Part shown: piece by piece, positions 1 through 5,679 of the stretch | Layout of the letters: every line of letters starts with the position of its first letter | How positions within the stretch are numbered: position 1 is the first letter of the stretch | Source: CAUSKK01 sp963532425 | GTDB taxonomy: Bacteria > Pseudomonadota > Gammaproteobacteria > Cardiobacteriales > Cardiobacteriaceae | Length of the DNA stretch: 6,541 nt | Assembly: GCA_963532425.1 (NCBI GenBank) | Contig: CAUSKK010000033.1 | Coordinates: 1-6,541 of the forward strand | Direction of reading: 5' to 3' | Translations under genes and position numbers: made by a program | The notes under the pieces: model-generated | Seen by the model: only the letters and a program-made list of their open reading frames with translations | Told to the model about the DNA's origin: nothing | Databases searched by the model: none

Positions 1-1382
1 AAAAATATCATGCCATTTTTGCCACCAGCTCCATTCCCGAAGCGGTCAATTATTACCGCCTGATTAAAGCCAGAAATTCCGGGCTGAAACTGACCGCTCT
101 TTTCGATCCGAATATCCTTAATGATGGGCAGGGCAGTGATAAAGAAGAATGGATTGCCGAAATTCTGGCCGATTATAATGCCAAGTTCGGCACGAATTTC
201 GGCTATGCCGCTTACGCCAAGTTTAAAACGGACTTGTCAGACCGACTGTCCCACATCAATGCCTATAAAAGAATCAAGCCCGACGAGCAGCTGGATTTGT
301 TGATTGTGGTCGATCAGATGCTGACGGGCTTCGACAGTAAATGGCTCAATACGCTCTATTTGGACAAAATTTTGGATTACGCCAACTTGATTCAGGCGTT
401 TTCCCGCACCAACCGCCTGTGCGACAAAACCGATAAGCCTTTTGGTTTAATCCGCTATTACCGCAAGCCGCACACGATGCAACAAAACATCGAACGTGCC
501 GTAAAACTTTATTCGGGCGACCGTCCAATGGGCTTGTTTGTGGATAATTTAGATAAGGTTATTGACAAAATGAATGTCTGCTTTGCCGATATTGCCGATA
601 TTTTTAAACGGGCGAAGGTGGCAGATTTTGTAAGCAATCCTGATGATGCAACTGCTTGCGCGAAGTTTGTCAAATTATTCAATCAGCTCAACGATCATTT
701 GCAGGCTGCGCGGCTGCTGGGCTTTGTGTGGGAAAAGTTAAGCTATGACGTGGTGCAGGAAGACGACAGCGTGATCACTGCCACACTCAATTTCGATCAA
801 GAGACCTACGATAAACTGCTGGCACGTTATAAAGATTTATTTAAAGAAGAACCTAGCGGCGGCGGTGGAGGTAGCGACGAAGTGCCATTTGATTTGCGTT
901 CATATATCAATGAGATTGAAACGGACAAAATCGACCAGAATTACATGAACGCCCGCTTTGAGAAATGGCTGAAAGCCATCGGCGGCGAAGAAAAGGCTGC
1001 GGCACTTGAAGAGTTGCATCATTCTTTTGCCACGCTTTCCAAGGAAGACCAGAAATTCGCCGAACTGTTTTTGCACGATGTGCAATCAGGTGATATTGAG
1101 CTTGACCCAAGTTTGGCATTGAGCGACTACATCACAGATTACAAACAAAAAGATGCCAATGACAAAGTAGAAAAAATTATCCGCAATTTAGGTCTGGATG
1201 GCAATTTGCTCCGCGCGATGCTGGCAAGGAAATACACCCGAGAGAATTTGGATTTGGGTAGGCTGAACAGCTTAAAAGAGACGGTCGACAAAGAAAAAGC
1301 AAAAGTTTATTTCAATGAAGAGCGCATGATTTTCTTGAATAAACGGATTGATGAATTTTTAAGAAAGGCGCTCACTGCCTAG
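1..1382 (+). CDS. hsdR: Type I restriction endonuclease R subunit (HsdR), 3' part
   Basis: HsdR is the ATP-dependent translocase and nuclease subunit of type I restriction-modification complexes (with HsdM and HsdS). It cuts unmethylated DNA in the cytoplasm. The reading frame is open from the left edge (first full codon at base 3), giving about 459 residues of a protein usually near 1000, so the nuclease domain and first helicase lobe lie outside. Visible residues begin with HAIFATSSIPEAVNYYRL, typical of the start of the second RecA-like lobe. Next come VDQMLTGFDSKWLNTLYLDK (about 103-122, motif V region) and QAFSRTNR (about 131-138, motif VI with its arginines), followed by FGLIRYYRK. A GGGGGS linker precedes a segment containing EIETDKIDQNYMNARFEKWL, as in the helical C-terminal region of EcoR124-like (type IC) HsdR. 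The C-terminus looks intact, ending KALTA. A TTG at 234 is not the true start because the homology extends upstream. The gene is much AT-richer than what follows, suggesting horizontal transfer. No terminator of its own was seen. Confidence 0.93.
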   Translation, partial: KYHAIFATSSIPEAVNYYRLIKARNSGLKLTALFDPNILNDGQGSDKEEWIAEILADYNAKFGTNFGYAAYAKFKTDLSDRLSHINAYKRIKPDEQLDLLIVVDQMLTGFDSKWLNTLYLDKILDYANLIQAFSRTNRLCDKTDKPFGLIRYYRKPHTMQQNIERAVKLYSGDRPMGLFVDNLDKVIDKMNVCFADIADIFKRAKVADFVSNPDDATACAKFVKLFNQLNDHLQAARLLGFVWEKLSYDVVQEDDSVITATLNFDQETYDKLLARYKDLFKEEPSGGGGGSDEVPFDLRSYINEIETDKIDQNYMNARFEKWLKAIGGEEKAAALEELHHSFATLSKEDQKFAELFLHDVQSGDIELDPSLALSDYITDYKQKDANDKVEKIIRNLGLDGNLLRAMLARKYTRENLDLGRLNSLKETVDKEKAKVYFNEERMIFLNKRIDEFLRKALTA

Positions 1383-1500
1383 TGTCATGGTTCAAGTTAA
1401 AGAACGTCATCTGGATTTCATCGGGGCTGACCAACCCGCTGAAATCTTCCATTGCCTGTTTAGGCGTTATTCCTAAGCGCTTCCCCCGTCGCGTCCCCAC
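1383..1500. other. Convergent intergenic DNA, possible decayed coding remnant
   Basis: No intact gene is seen between the hsdR stop and the terminator of the opposing gene. Read on the minus strand, roughly 1490 down to a TGA at 1372-1374, there is a protein-like stretch containing KRLGITPKQAMEDF followed by SPDEIQMTFFNLNHD. The 'RxKRLGxTP' pattern recalls the C-terminal motif of IS30-family transposases, but this is a loose resemblance. The stretch has no start codon or ribosome site of its own, and upstream it runs into the terminator and the next gene. It could equally be chance. The change from AT-rich to GC-rich DNA falls within this segment. Confidence 0.2.
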
Positions 1501-1524
1501 AAAAAAAGCCCCCGGACGGGGGCT
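1501..1524 (-). terminator. Rho-independent terminator of the 1554-2285 gene
   Basis: On the minus strand this reads AGCCCCC, loop GTCC, GGGGGCT, then a run of T (plus-strand A1501-1507). The stem is seven perfect base pairs, nearly all G-C, starting about 30 bases beyond the stop codon of the minus-strand gene. On the plus strand the hairpin is followed by CTCTCTAG rather than a T run, so it should not terminate hsdR transcripts efficiently. Confidence 0.9.
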
Positions 1525-1553
1525 CTCTAGGTTTGTCAATGATGGGGAAACGC

Positions 1554-2285
1554 TCAGCGCACCACTTCCAGGCCGTTGCTGCCGTTGCGCAGTTTGTCCA
1601 CGCTTAGATTCAGCGCCTTCAGAATGCCGTTGGCCTCCTGGGCCAGGGACTGGAGGGCGGCCTGGTTGCCGGCGGCGCTGGCCTCCAGATACATGCCCAT
1701 CTGCAGGCTGGCCAGCCAATAGAAGGTATCGGCCATGCGCTGCTTGTCGCCGTCGCCCAGGCCCTGCATATAGCCGTCGCTGGTCATGGCCTGCTGCAGC
1801 TGTTTGACCAGGCCGTGGGCCTTGAGCTGACGCAAATCCTGGCCGGCGGCGATGCCATAGTTCACCGTGGCCATGTAGGCCATGGCGGTGGCGACGCTGT
1901 TGGGGTCGTAGCCGTCGCTCTGCAGGGCGGCGCGAATCTGGTTGATAAAACCGCTGGCCTGCAGCTGGCGCAGCTGGGCTTCGCTCTGGTCGTTGTAATG
2001 GCCGGTGCTCTTCAGGCGCTCGCGCAGGATTTGAATCATCTGGCCGTCGATTTCGGCACTGATGCTGGCGCTGGATTGGTAGCGGTCCACATTCTTGCGG
2101 CTGGCGTCGGGCCGGGTCTCGGCCGGACTGGCCTTGCCATACCAGGCCTCATAGTTGCGCTCGTTCTGTTTGCGGTTGGTCTCAAAGGCGGCCTCGGCGA
2201 AGTAGGTGTCGAACCAACCGTCGTAGAGGGCCGCCGCCGGCAGGGCGTTAAGGGCCAACAGCAAAGCTAAAAGGGAACGTTTCAT
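1554..2285 (-). CDS. Exported protein of unknown function with internal duplication
   Basis: The 243-residue protein opens with a Sec signal peptide: MKR, a hydrophobic core rich in Leu and Ala (4-15), and a likely cleavage after PAAA near residue 19. It is therefore probably periplasmic; there is no lipobox cysteine. The mature part is hydrophilic and helical, with no catalytic motif recognised. Residues 105-126 and 151-172 are related copies (both begin LRQL and end SDGY). Each is followed by a small-residue or hydrophobic helix (VATAMAYMATVNYGIAAG at 131-148; MADTFYWLASLQMGMYLEAS at 184-203). The pattern of an Asn/Ala-rich helix followed by KQ-containing helices loosely recalls the DUF6683 family, which I cannot verify. 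The ATG at 2285 was chosen over an upstream in-frame ATG at 2345 because AGGAGG lies six bases before it and the signal peptide begins there. It is transcribed alone, divergently from ydbS, and ends in a strong terminator. Confidence 0.85.
   Translation of the reverse strand: MKRSLLALLLALNALPAAALYDGWFDTYFAEAAFETNRKQNERNYEAWYGKASPAETRPDASRKNVDRYQSSASISAEIDGQMIQILRERLKSTGHYNDQSEAQLRQLQASGFINQIRAALQSDGYDPNSVATAMAYMATVNYGIAAGQDLRQLKAHGLVKQLQQAMTSDGYMQGLGDGDKQRMADTFYWLASLQMGMYLEASAAGNQAALQSLAQEANGILKALNLSVDKLRNGSNGLEVVR
1770..1973 (-). repeat. Internal tandem duplication within the exported protein
   Basis: The bases encoding residues 105-126 (1908-1973) and 151-172 (1770-1835) specify related 22-residue units. 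Twelve of 22 residues are identical, including LRQL at the start, a central A-x-G, and SDGY at the end. The units are 46 residues apart, and each leads into a hydrophobic helix, suggesting two copies of a roughly 45-residue helical module. At the DNA level both begin (plus strand) with TAGCCGTCGCT but diverge elsewhere, so the duplication is old rather than a recent copy. Confidence 0.6.
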
Positions 2286-2291
2286 AGTTTT

Positions 2292-2297
2292 CCTCCT
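2292..2297 (-). promoter_or_regulatory. Ribosome binding site fixing the start at 2285
   Basis: A perfect AGGAGG on the minus strand, with a six-base spacer to the ATG at 2285-2283. It decides the start in favour of the methionine that begins the signal peptide over the upstream in-frame ATG at 2345, which would put the ribosome site inside the coding sequence. Confidence 0.85.
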
Positions 2298-2313
2298 GTT
2301 AGAAATCCCGGCC

Positions 2314-2319
2314 ATTGTA
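2314..2319 (-). promoter_or_regulatory. Candidate -10 box for the minus-strand exported protein
   Basis: TACAAT on the minus strand, five of six to the TATAAT consensus, followed by GGCC. Transcription would start around 2307, about 20 bases before the start codon, leaving a short leader that contains AGGAGG. No good -35 hexamer is visible at 16-18 bases upstream, so the promoter may be weak or activator-dependent. Confidence 0.5.
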
Positions 2320-2330
2320 GCCAATTTGGC
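2320..2330. promoter_or_regulatory. Short palindrome next to the -10 box, possible operator
   Basis: GCCAA-T-TTGGC is a perfect hyphenated inverted repeat that abuts the minus-strand -10 box, lying in the divergent 108-base gap between the two start codons at 2285 and 2394. A second TTGGC occurs at 2350-2354. The position would suit a repressor or activator site, but the element is short and may be chance. No clear promoter for the ydbS side is evident. TAATTT (2355-2360) and TAACTT (2375-2380) are the only AT-rich candidates, and neither has a good -35. Confidence 0.2.
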
Positions 2331-2393
2331 CCGGACGGCTGGCACAGTTTTGGCTAATTTTTCAAAGTTTTCACTAACTTAGAAGGAGAAAAA

Positions 2394-2867
2394 ATGAGCA
2401 CAACCCCTTTCTATGCCCTGCCGGCCGCCACCCTGAAATGCTGGCGCCTGGAATGGCTGCTGCTGCTCGGTGGCCTGCTGGCCGTTCTGCTGGGCCTCTA
2501 TTGTTGGCTCGACGAGACCAGCGCCGGCCCGCGCCTGCTGCTGCTCCATTGCAGCCTGGGCGTCGGCCTGCTGCTGGCCCTGATGCTCTGGCTCTGCGGC
2601 CCCAGCCACCGGCGCCGCTCCTGGCGGCTGGCCGATAGCGTGCTGGTGATTCGCTCCGGCATCTGGTTCCGCAAGGAAACCCTGGTGGCGCGGGAGCGGG
2701 TGCAGTATGTGGACGTGCGCCAGTCGCCGCTGCACCGCCATTTCGGCCTGGCCACTCTGGTGATTTTCACCGCCGGCGCCCAGCTGCCGGCCATTCGCCT
2801 GGAGGGCATCGCCATTGATACGGCCCTGGATTTGCGCGCCGTCCTCGCCGGAGAGGCCCATGACTAG
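2394..2867 (+). CDS. ydbS: YdbS-like membrane protein with one bacterial PH (bPH2) domain
   Basis: The 157-residue protein has two transmembrane helices (about 20-38 and 46-68), then a basic stretch (HRRR at 72-75). One bPH2 (DUF304) domain follows at about 76-152. The domain shows the family pattern: a strand ending in VIRSGIWFRKETLV, then ERVQYVDVRQSPLHRHFGLATLVI, where the 'Q-SPLxRxFGL' turn is characteristic. YdbS partners with YdbT in the inner membrane. In Bacillus subtilis the ydbST pair belongs to the SigW envelope-stress regulon and contributes to resistance to bacteriocin-like peptides; whether that holds here is inference. The ATG at 2394 follows AAGGAG (2383-2388) with a five-base spacer. 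Its last eight bases overlap the start of the next gene, indicating an operon with translational coupling. Confidence 0.88.
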   Translation: MSTTPFYALPAATLKCWRLEWLLLLGGLLAVLLGLYCWLDETSAGPRLLLLHCSLGVGLLLALMLWLCGPSHRRRSWRLADSVLVIRSGIWFRKETLVARERVQYVDVRQSPLHRHFGLATLVIFTAGAQLPAIRLEGIAIDTALDLRAVLAGEAHD

Positions 2868-4401
2868 GCCCCTGCCCGAACGGCTGCACCCGCTGTCGCC
2901 GCTGTTCCTGACCCTGAGCTATCTCTGGAATCTGTGGCCCCTGCTGCTCTATCCGCTGGCGGACCTCTTCTTTCTGGGTCAGGGCGCCCGGCTTATCTCG
3001 CTGCTCATCCTGGGCGGAAGCCTGCTGGTCTGTCTGATTCCGGCCCTGCTCCACTACACCCACTTCCGCTTCCGCCTCGAGGACGAGCAAATCGTGCTGA
3101 CCAGCGGCTTTTTCTTCAAACAAACCCGGGTGGTGCCGCTGGCCCGGGTGCACAACGTCAGCCTGCGCCAGAACCCGCTGCACCGGCTCTTCGGCGTCGG
3201 CGAAGTCAATCTGGAGAGCGGCGGCACCGGCGCCGAATCCGAGGGCCGGTTCAACGTGCTGAAGCTGGCCGACGCCCGCCGGCTCGAAGCGCTGCTGATG
3301 CATCGGCCTGACGCCGGGGAAAAACCAGAAACCCCGGCCGCCGCCACCCCCGCCGTGCCCGTCGAGGAGAAAGCCTCGGTGCCCGGGCCGGAAGAAAATC
3401 TCCTGCCCATGAACAGCGCCACCCTGCTGCGCTACGGCTTCTTCTCCGACCGGGGCGTGCTGCTGGCCGCCAGCGCCTACCTGCTCACCCAGCTGTCGGA
3501 CGAGCAGGCCAACAATCTTCTCGGCAGCCTGACGCAGTGGCTGCTCGGCCATCTCTGGCGCCTGTGGTTCAGCCATTTTGCCTGGGCCGAAATCTGGTTC
3601 TGGCTGCTGCTAGCCGTGGGCCTTCTGCTGGCGGCGGAGCTGGCCACCATCGTGGCCGCCTTCATCAGCCACGGTAATTTTGAGCTCAGCGAGCGCGATG
3701 GCCGCCTTATCCAGCGCCGGGGCCTGCTCTCCCGGGTGGAAAGCCAGGTGCCGCTGGACAAAATCCAGGTGTGGAAGGTGAAACAAAGCCCGTTGCAGCG
3801 GCTCAACGGCTATTACCGGGTGGAAATCGACACGGTGGTGCTGGGCCCGGAGCTGGCGGCCCGGGGCATCAAGGAACTGCTGCCGCTGGTGGACGGCCCG
3901 ACCCTGAGCCGGCTCCTCCAACACTGGACCGGCTGCGACCCGCTGGCGGTGCCGCTGCAGCCGGTGCACCCGCTGGCCGGCCGCCGCATTCTGCGCGGCT
4001 ATCTGCTCGGTTTCGCGCTGCTCTGTGTGGTGATTCAGATTCTGGCCGTGGTCGTGAAAATCTACGGACTGGCGGTGGCCATGCCGGTGCTGTTCCTGCT
4101 GCTGCTGCCGCTGCTGCCGCCCCTGGCCCGGCGCCGGCACCAGGCCGCCGGCTGGGCCCTGCTGGACAATCGGCTGCACTGGCGCGATGGCTGGCTCTGG
4201 TCCCAGCACAGCTTCGCCCGGCTGGAACGACTGCAGGCGCTGCAGCTACAGCACGGGCCCATCGACCGTCGCTATGCCATGACCGACCTGCTCGCCGACA
4301 GCCTCGGCAGCGAGAAGGGCCAGACCAGCCCGCTGGTGCTGCGTTGGCTGCCACTGGCCACCGCCCGCAGCCTGCTGGCCCGGCTGCTGCCGGCGCGCTA
4401 G
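2860..4401 (+). CDS. ydbT: YdbT-like membrane protein with three bPH2 domains
   Basis: A 513-residue inner-membrane protein built as repeated helix-pair plus bPH2 units. Transmembrane segments lie at about 20-40, 44-64, 195-212, 243-268, 380-402 and 403-421. PH-like domains lie at about 67-147 (SGFFFKQTRVVPLARVHNV then RQNPLHRLFGVG), 272-353 (RRGLLSRVESQVPLDKIQ then KQSPLQRLNGYY), and 428-508 (WALLDNRLHWRDGWLW then a degenerate helix turn). A Pro/Ala/Glu-rich linker (150-180) separates unit one from unit two. The third domain lacks the clear 'QxPLxR' turn, as is common for the last YdbT domain. Length and architecture match YdbT. The role is probably with YdbS in the envelope; the biochemical activity is unknown. 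The ATG at 2860 is used rather than an upstream ATG at 2815, because GGAG at 2850-2853 precedes it with six bases and it gives the usual ATGA-type overlap with ydbS. No terminator was found after it. Confidence 0.88.
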   Translation: MTRPLPERLHPLSPLFLTLSYLWNLWPLLLYPLADLFFLGQGARLISLLILGGSLLVCLIPALLHYTHFRFRLEDEQIVLTSGFFFKQTRVVPLARVHNVSLRQNPLHRLFGVGEVNLESGGTGAESEGRFNVLKLADARRLEALLMHRPDAGEKPETPAAATPAVPVEEKASVPGPEENLLPMNSATLLRYGFFSDRGVLLAASAYLLTQLSDEQANNLLGSLTQWLLGHLWRLWFSHFAWAEIWFWLLLAVGLLLAAELATIVAAFISHGNFELSERDGRLIQRRGLLSRVESQVPLDKIQVWKVKQSPLQRLNGYYRVEIDTVVLGPELAARGIKELLPLVDGPTLSRLLQHWTGCDPLAVPLQPVHPLAGRRILRGYLLGFALLCVVIQILAVVVKIYGLAVAMPVLFLLLLPLLPPLARRRHQAAGWALLDNRLHWRDGWLWSQHSFARLERLQALQLQHGPIDRRYAMTDLLADSLGSEKGQTSPLVLRWLPLATARSLLARLLPAR

Positions 4402-4415
4402 GCCGACGAGTTCGG

Positions 4416-4421
4416 TAGAAT
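4416..4421 (+). promoter_or_regulatory. Candidate -10 box for the Sel1-repeat gene
   Basis: TAGAAT followed by GGC, five of six to consensus, 45 bases before the ATG at 4466. A start near 4428 would give a leader of about 38 bases. That leader is almost wholly pyrimidine from 4426 to 4454 (27 of 29 bases) and is followed by GAGGAA. No convincing -35 is present. The box lies only 15 bases past the ydbT stop, so read-through from ydbT is also possible. Confidence 0.45.
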
Positions 4422-4465
4422 GGCGCCCTCCCTTCCCTTTTTTCCAACTTTTTTGAGGAAACATC

Positions 4466-5131
4466 ATGAAAAAAATGTTTTTAATGCTAACGCTGGCCCT
4501 GGCCGGGCTGGTTCGGGCCCAGAGTCCGGAAATCGACGCCCTGAAACAGGCCGCCGCCGGCGGTGATGCCAAGGCCCAATTCCAGCTGGGCCAGCTGTTC
4601 CAGCAGGGCCAGGGCGTGGCCCAGGATTTGAAACAAACCCGTATGTGGTGGGAAAAGGCCGCCGCCAAGGGTGAACTGCAGGCCCAGCTGGCCCTGGCCC
4701 AGCTCTACGACAGCGGCGAAGGCACGGTTAAGGCCAACCGCCGCCGCGCCCGCCAGCTCTACGAGAAGGCCGCCCAGGCCGGCGACCCCCAGGCCCAATT
4801 TCAGGTGGCCCTGATGTACGAGAAGGGCCAGGGCGGTAAACGCAGCTACCGGCTGGCGCGCCAGTGGTACGAGAAGGCCGCCGAAACCGGCAATCCCGAC
4901 GCCCAGTACAATCTCGGCGCCCTCTACTTCAAGGGCTACGGCGGTAAGAAAGATTTCGAACAGGCGCGCAGCTGGTTCGAGAAGAGCGCCGCCCAGGGCA
5001 ACGGCGAGGCCCTGTTCAGCCTCGGCCTGCTCCACGAAAACGGCGTGGCCGTGGACAAGGACGAGGCCAAGGCCAAGGACTTCTACCAACAGGCCTGTTC
5101 GCGCGGCTATCAGGCCGGCTGCGGCAAATAG
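4466..5131 (+). CDS. Exported Sel1-like repeat protein
   Basis: The 221-residue protein has a Sec signal peptide (MKKM, hydrophobic 5-16, likely cut after VRA at residue 18), so it is predicted periplasmic. The mature protein is almost entirely five Sel1-like (SLR) repeats of 36-37 residues, at about 32-67, 68-103, 104-139, 140-175 and 176-212. They show the family signature AQxxLGxLYxxGxGVxxDxxxAxxWYEKAAxxG. SLR proteins form alpha-alpha superhelical scaffolds for protein contacts and have no enzymatic activity themselves. In proteobacteria, exported ones are linked to envelope signalling, but the partner here is unknown. Cys211 and Cys219 near the C-terminus could form a disulphide, resembling the cysteine-bearing subgroup typified by Helicobacter Hcp proteins, though only one pair is present. 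The ATG follows GAGGAA (4455-4460) with a five-base spacer. The gene has its own candidate promoter and a strong terminator. Confidence 0.93.
   Translation: MKKMFLMLTLALAGLVRAQSPEIDALKQAAAGGDAKAQFQLGQLFQQGQGVAQDLKQTRMWWEKAAAKGELQAQLALAQLYDSGEGTVKANRRRARQLYEKAAQAGDPQAQFQVALMYEKGQGGKRSYRLARQWYEKAAETGNPDAQYNLGALYFKGYGGKKDFEQARSWFEKSAAQGNGEALFSLGLLHENGVAVDKDEAKAKDFYQQACSRGYQAGCGK
4559..5101 (+). repeat. Five tandem Sel1-type repeats (coding)
   Basis: This stretch encodes five successive 36-37 residue units, recognisable by G-D/N/E at residues 33, 69, 106, 142 and 178 and by WEKAAAKG, YEKAAQAG, YEKAAETG and FEKSAAQG at the unit ends. The second unit carries one extra residue. Units three and four are most alike (GGKRSYRLA and GGKKDFEQA). 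At the DNA level the shared blocks are short (GAGAAGGCCGCC and near variants), so slippage-driven expansion looks old. Confidence 0.85.
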
Positions 5132-5135
5132 AACG

Positions 5136-5163
5136 AAGCGCTTCACCTTGAAGCGCTTTTTTT
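5136..5163 (+). terminator. Rho-independent terminator after the Sel1-repeat gene
   Basis: AAGCGCTTCA, loop CCT, TGAAGCGCTT: a perfect ten-base-pair stem running straight into a T run up to 5163. It begins four bases beyond the stop codon. Each arm itself contains the palindrome AAGCGCTT. On the minus strand there is no long T run after the stem, so it acts in the plus direction. The next gene's ribosome site begins only 11 bases later. Confidence 0.95.
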
Positions 5164-5173
5164 CATCAAAATT

Positions 5174-5179
5174 AGGAGG
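5174..5179 (+). promoter_or_regulatory. Ribosome binding site choosing between two adjacent ATG codons
   Basis: AGGAGG precedes the doublet ATGATG at 5182-5187. The first ATG is only two bases away, too close for normal initiation. The second, at 5185, has a five-base spacer and is the preferred start. Confidence 0.8.
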
Positions 5180-5184
5180 AAATG

Positions 5185-5649
5185 ATGAGTGCGGAACCAT
5201 CCCGGGAAAAATCCCAAAAACAACCGGTGCTGGCGCTGAGTCTAACGGCCCTGCTGCCGCTGCTGGCGCTGCTGGGTTTCCTTTGGTGGCATGACGGCGG
5301 CGACCGCGACGACAGCCTGCCGGCGCCCTGTGCGGCCCTGCTGGAGCGCTTCTATGTAGCGGCCCAGCGACCGGATTTCTTCGTCCGACTGGGCAGGGGC
5401 GATGCCGCCGTCGGCTCCTTTGAACTGGGCTATTGGCGGGTGCAGTGGGGTTCGCTGGGCCTGGGCCTGCCCTCGGCCCAGCGGCTGCCGCGCAATGCCG
5501 AGGAGGTCAGCGCCGACCGGGCCATCGTCCACGACGGCTACCGGGATTTCTACAAAAAACAACAACAGCAGCAGGGCAACCGCGCCGCCCAGCGCCAGCG
5601 CCAGGAACTGGCTCAGCACTGCCAGCAATCCGATTGGCTGTTGGATTGA
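5185..5649 (+). CDS. Small single-pass membrane protein, unknown function
   Basis: The 154-residue protein is not recognised as any named family. A short polar, basic N-terminus (about 1-13) leads into one hydrophobic helix (about 15-35, ending FLWW). An acidic patch (HDGGDRDD) and a soluble domain follow. The positive-inside rule puts the N-terminus in the cytoplasm and the domain in the periplasm; alternatively the helix could be an uncleaved signal anchor. The domain has aromatic-rich strands (RPDFFVRLG, ELGYWRVQWG) and a Gln-rich, charged, probably helical tail (about 120-148, with five Gln in a row at 126-130). Cys49 and Cys146 could pair across the domain. Base composition matches the GC-rich neighbours. 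It lies directly behind the Sel1 terminator with no visible promoter, so its transcription probably depends on read-through. Confidence 0.8.
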   Translation: MSAEPSREKSQKQPVLALSLTALLPLLALLGFLWWHDGGDRDDSLPAPCAALLERFYVAAQRPDFFVRLGRGDAAVGSFELGYWRVQWGSLGLGLPSAQRLPRNAEEVSADRAIVHDGYRDFYKKQQQQQGNRAAQRQRQELAQHCQQSDWLLD

Positions 5650-5655
5650 TTTTCT

Positions 5656-5676
5656 CCCCCGTGTCGGCGGGATTTT
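5656..5676 (+). terminator. Weak candidate terminator after the small membrane protein
   Basis: CCCCCG, loop TGT, CGG-C-GGG forms a six-base-pair stem with one bulged C, followed by ATTTT. It starts seven bases after the stop codon, where a terminator would be expected, but the stem is imperfect and the T run is short. It may act poorly or be incidental. Confidence 0.35.
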
Positions 5677-5679
5677 GGT

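Noticed and set aside
234..1382. A complete 382-residue gene beginning at a TTG codon at 234
   Set aside because: HsdR-like sequence continues upstream in the same frame to the window edge (HAIFATSSIPEAV and LTALFDPNILND), so this is an internal codon of a gene that begins outside the window.
1501..1524. Bidirectional terminator also serving hsdR
   Set aside because: The T run is present only on the minus strand; on the plus strand the hairpin is followed by CTCTCTAG.
1815..2270. Plus-strand frame of 151 residues opposite the exported unknown protein
   Set aside because: It is Gly/Ala/Val low-complexity, has no Shine-Dalgarno site, and is antisense to a gene with signal peptide, ribosome site and terminator.
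2767..3576. Long minus-strand frame of 269 residues opposite ydbT
   Set aside because: It is low-complexity (Gln, Gly, Ala, Arg rich) and antisense to well-supported bPH2 coding sequence; GC-rich DNA commonly leaves such shadow frames open.
4559..5101. CRISPR-like or noncoding tandem repeats
   Set aside because: The periodicity is at the protein level (36-37 residues) with divergent DNA, and the frame is a single uninterrupted Sel1-repeat gene.
5167..5172. CAAAAT as a -10 for the small membrane-protein gene
   Set aside because: It matches only four of six bases, and its start point would fall inside the ribosome binding site, leaving no usable leader.
4487..5200. Minus-strand frame of 237 residues opposite the Sel1 gene
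   Set aside because: Its periodic Leu/Gly/Val composition is the mirror of the Sel1 repeats, and it has no ribosome site or promoter of its own.
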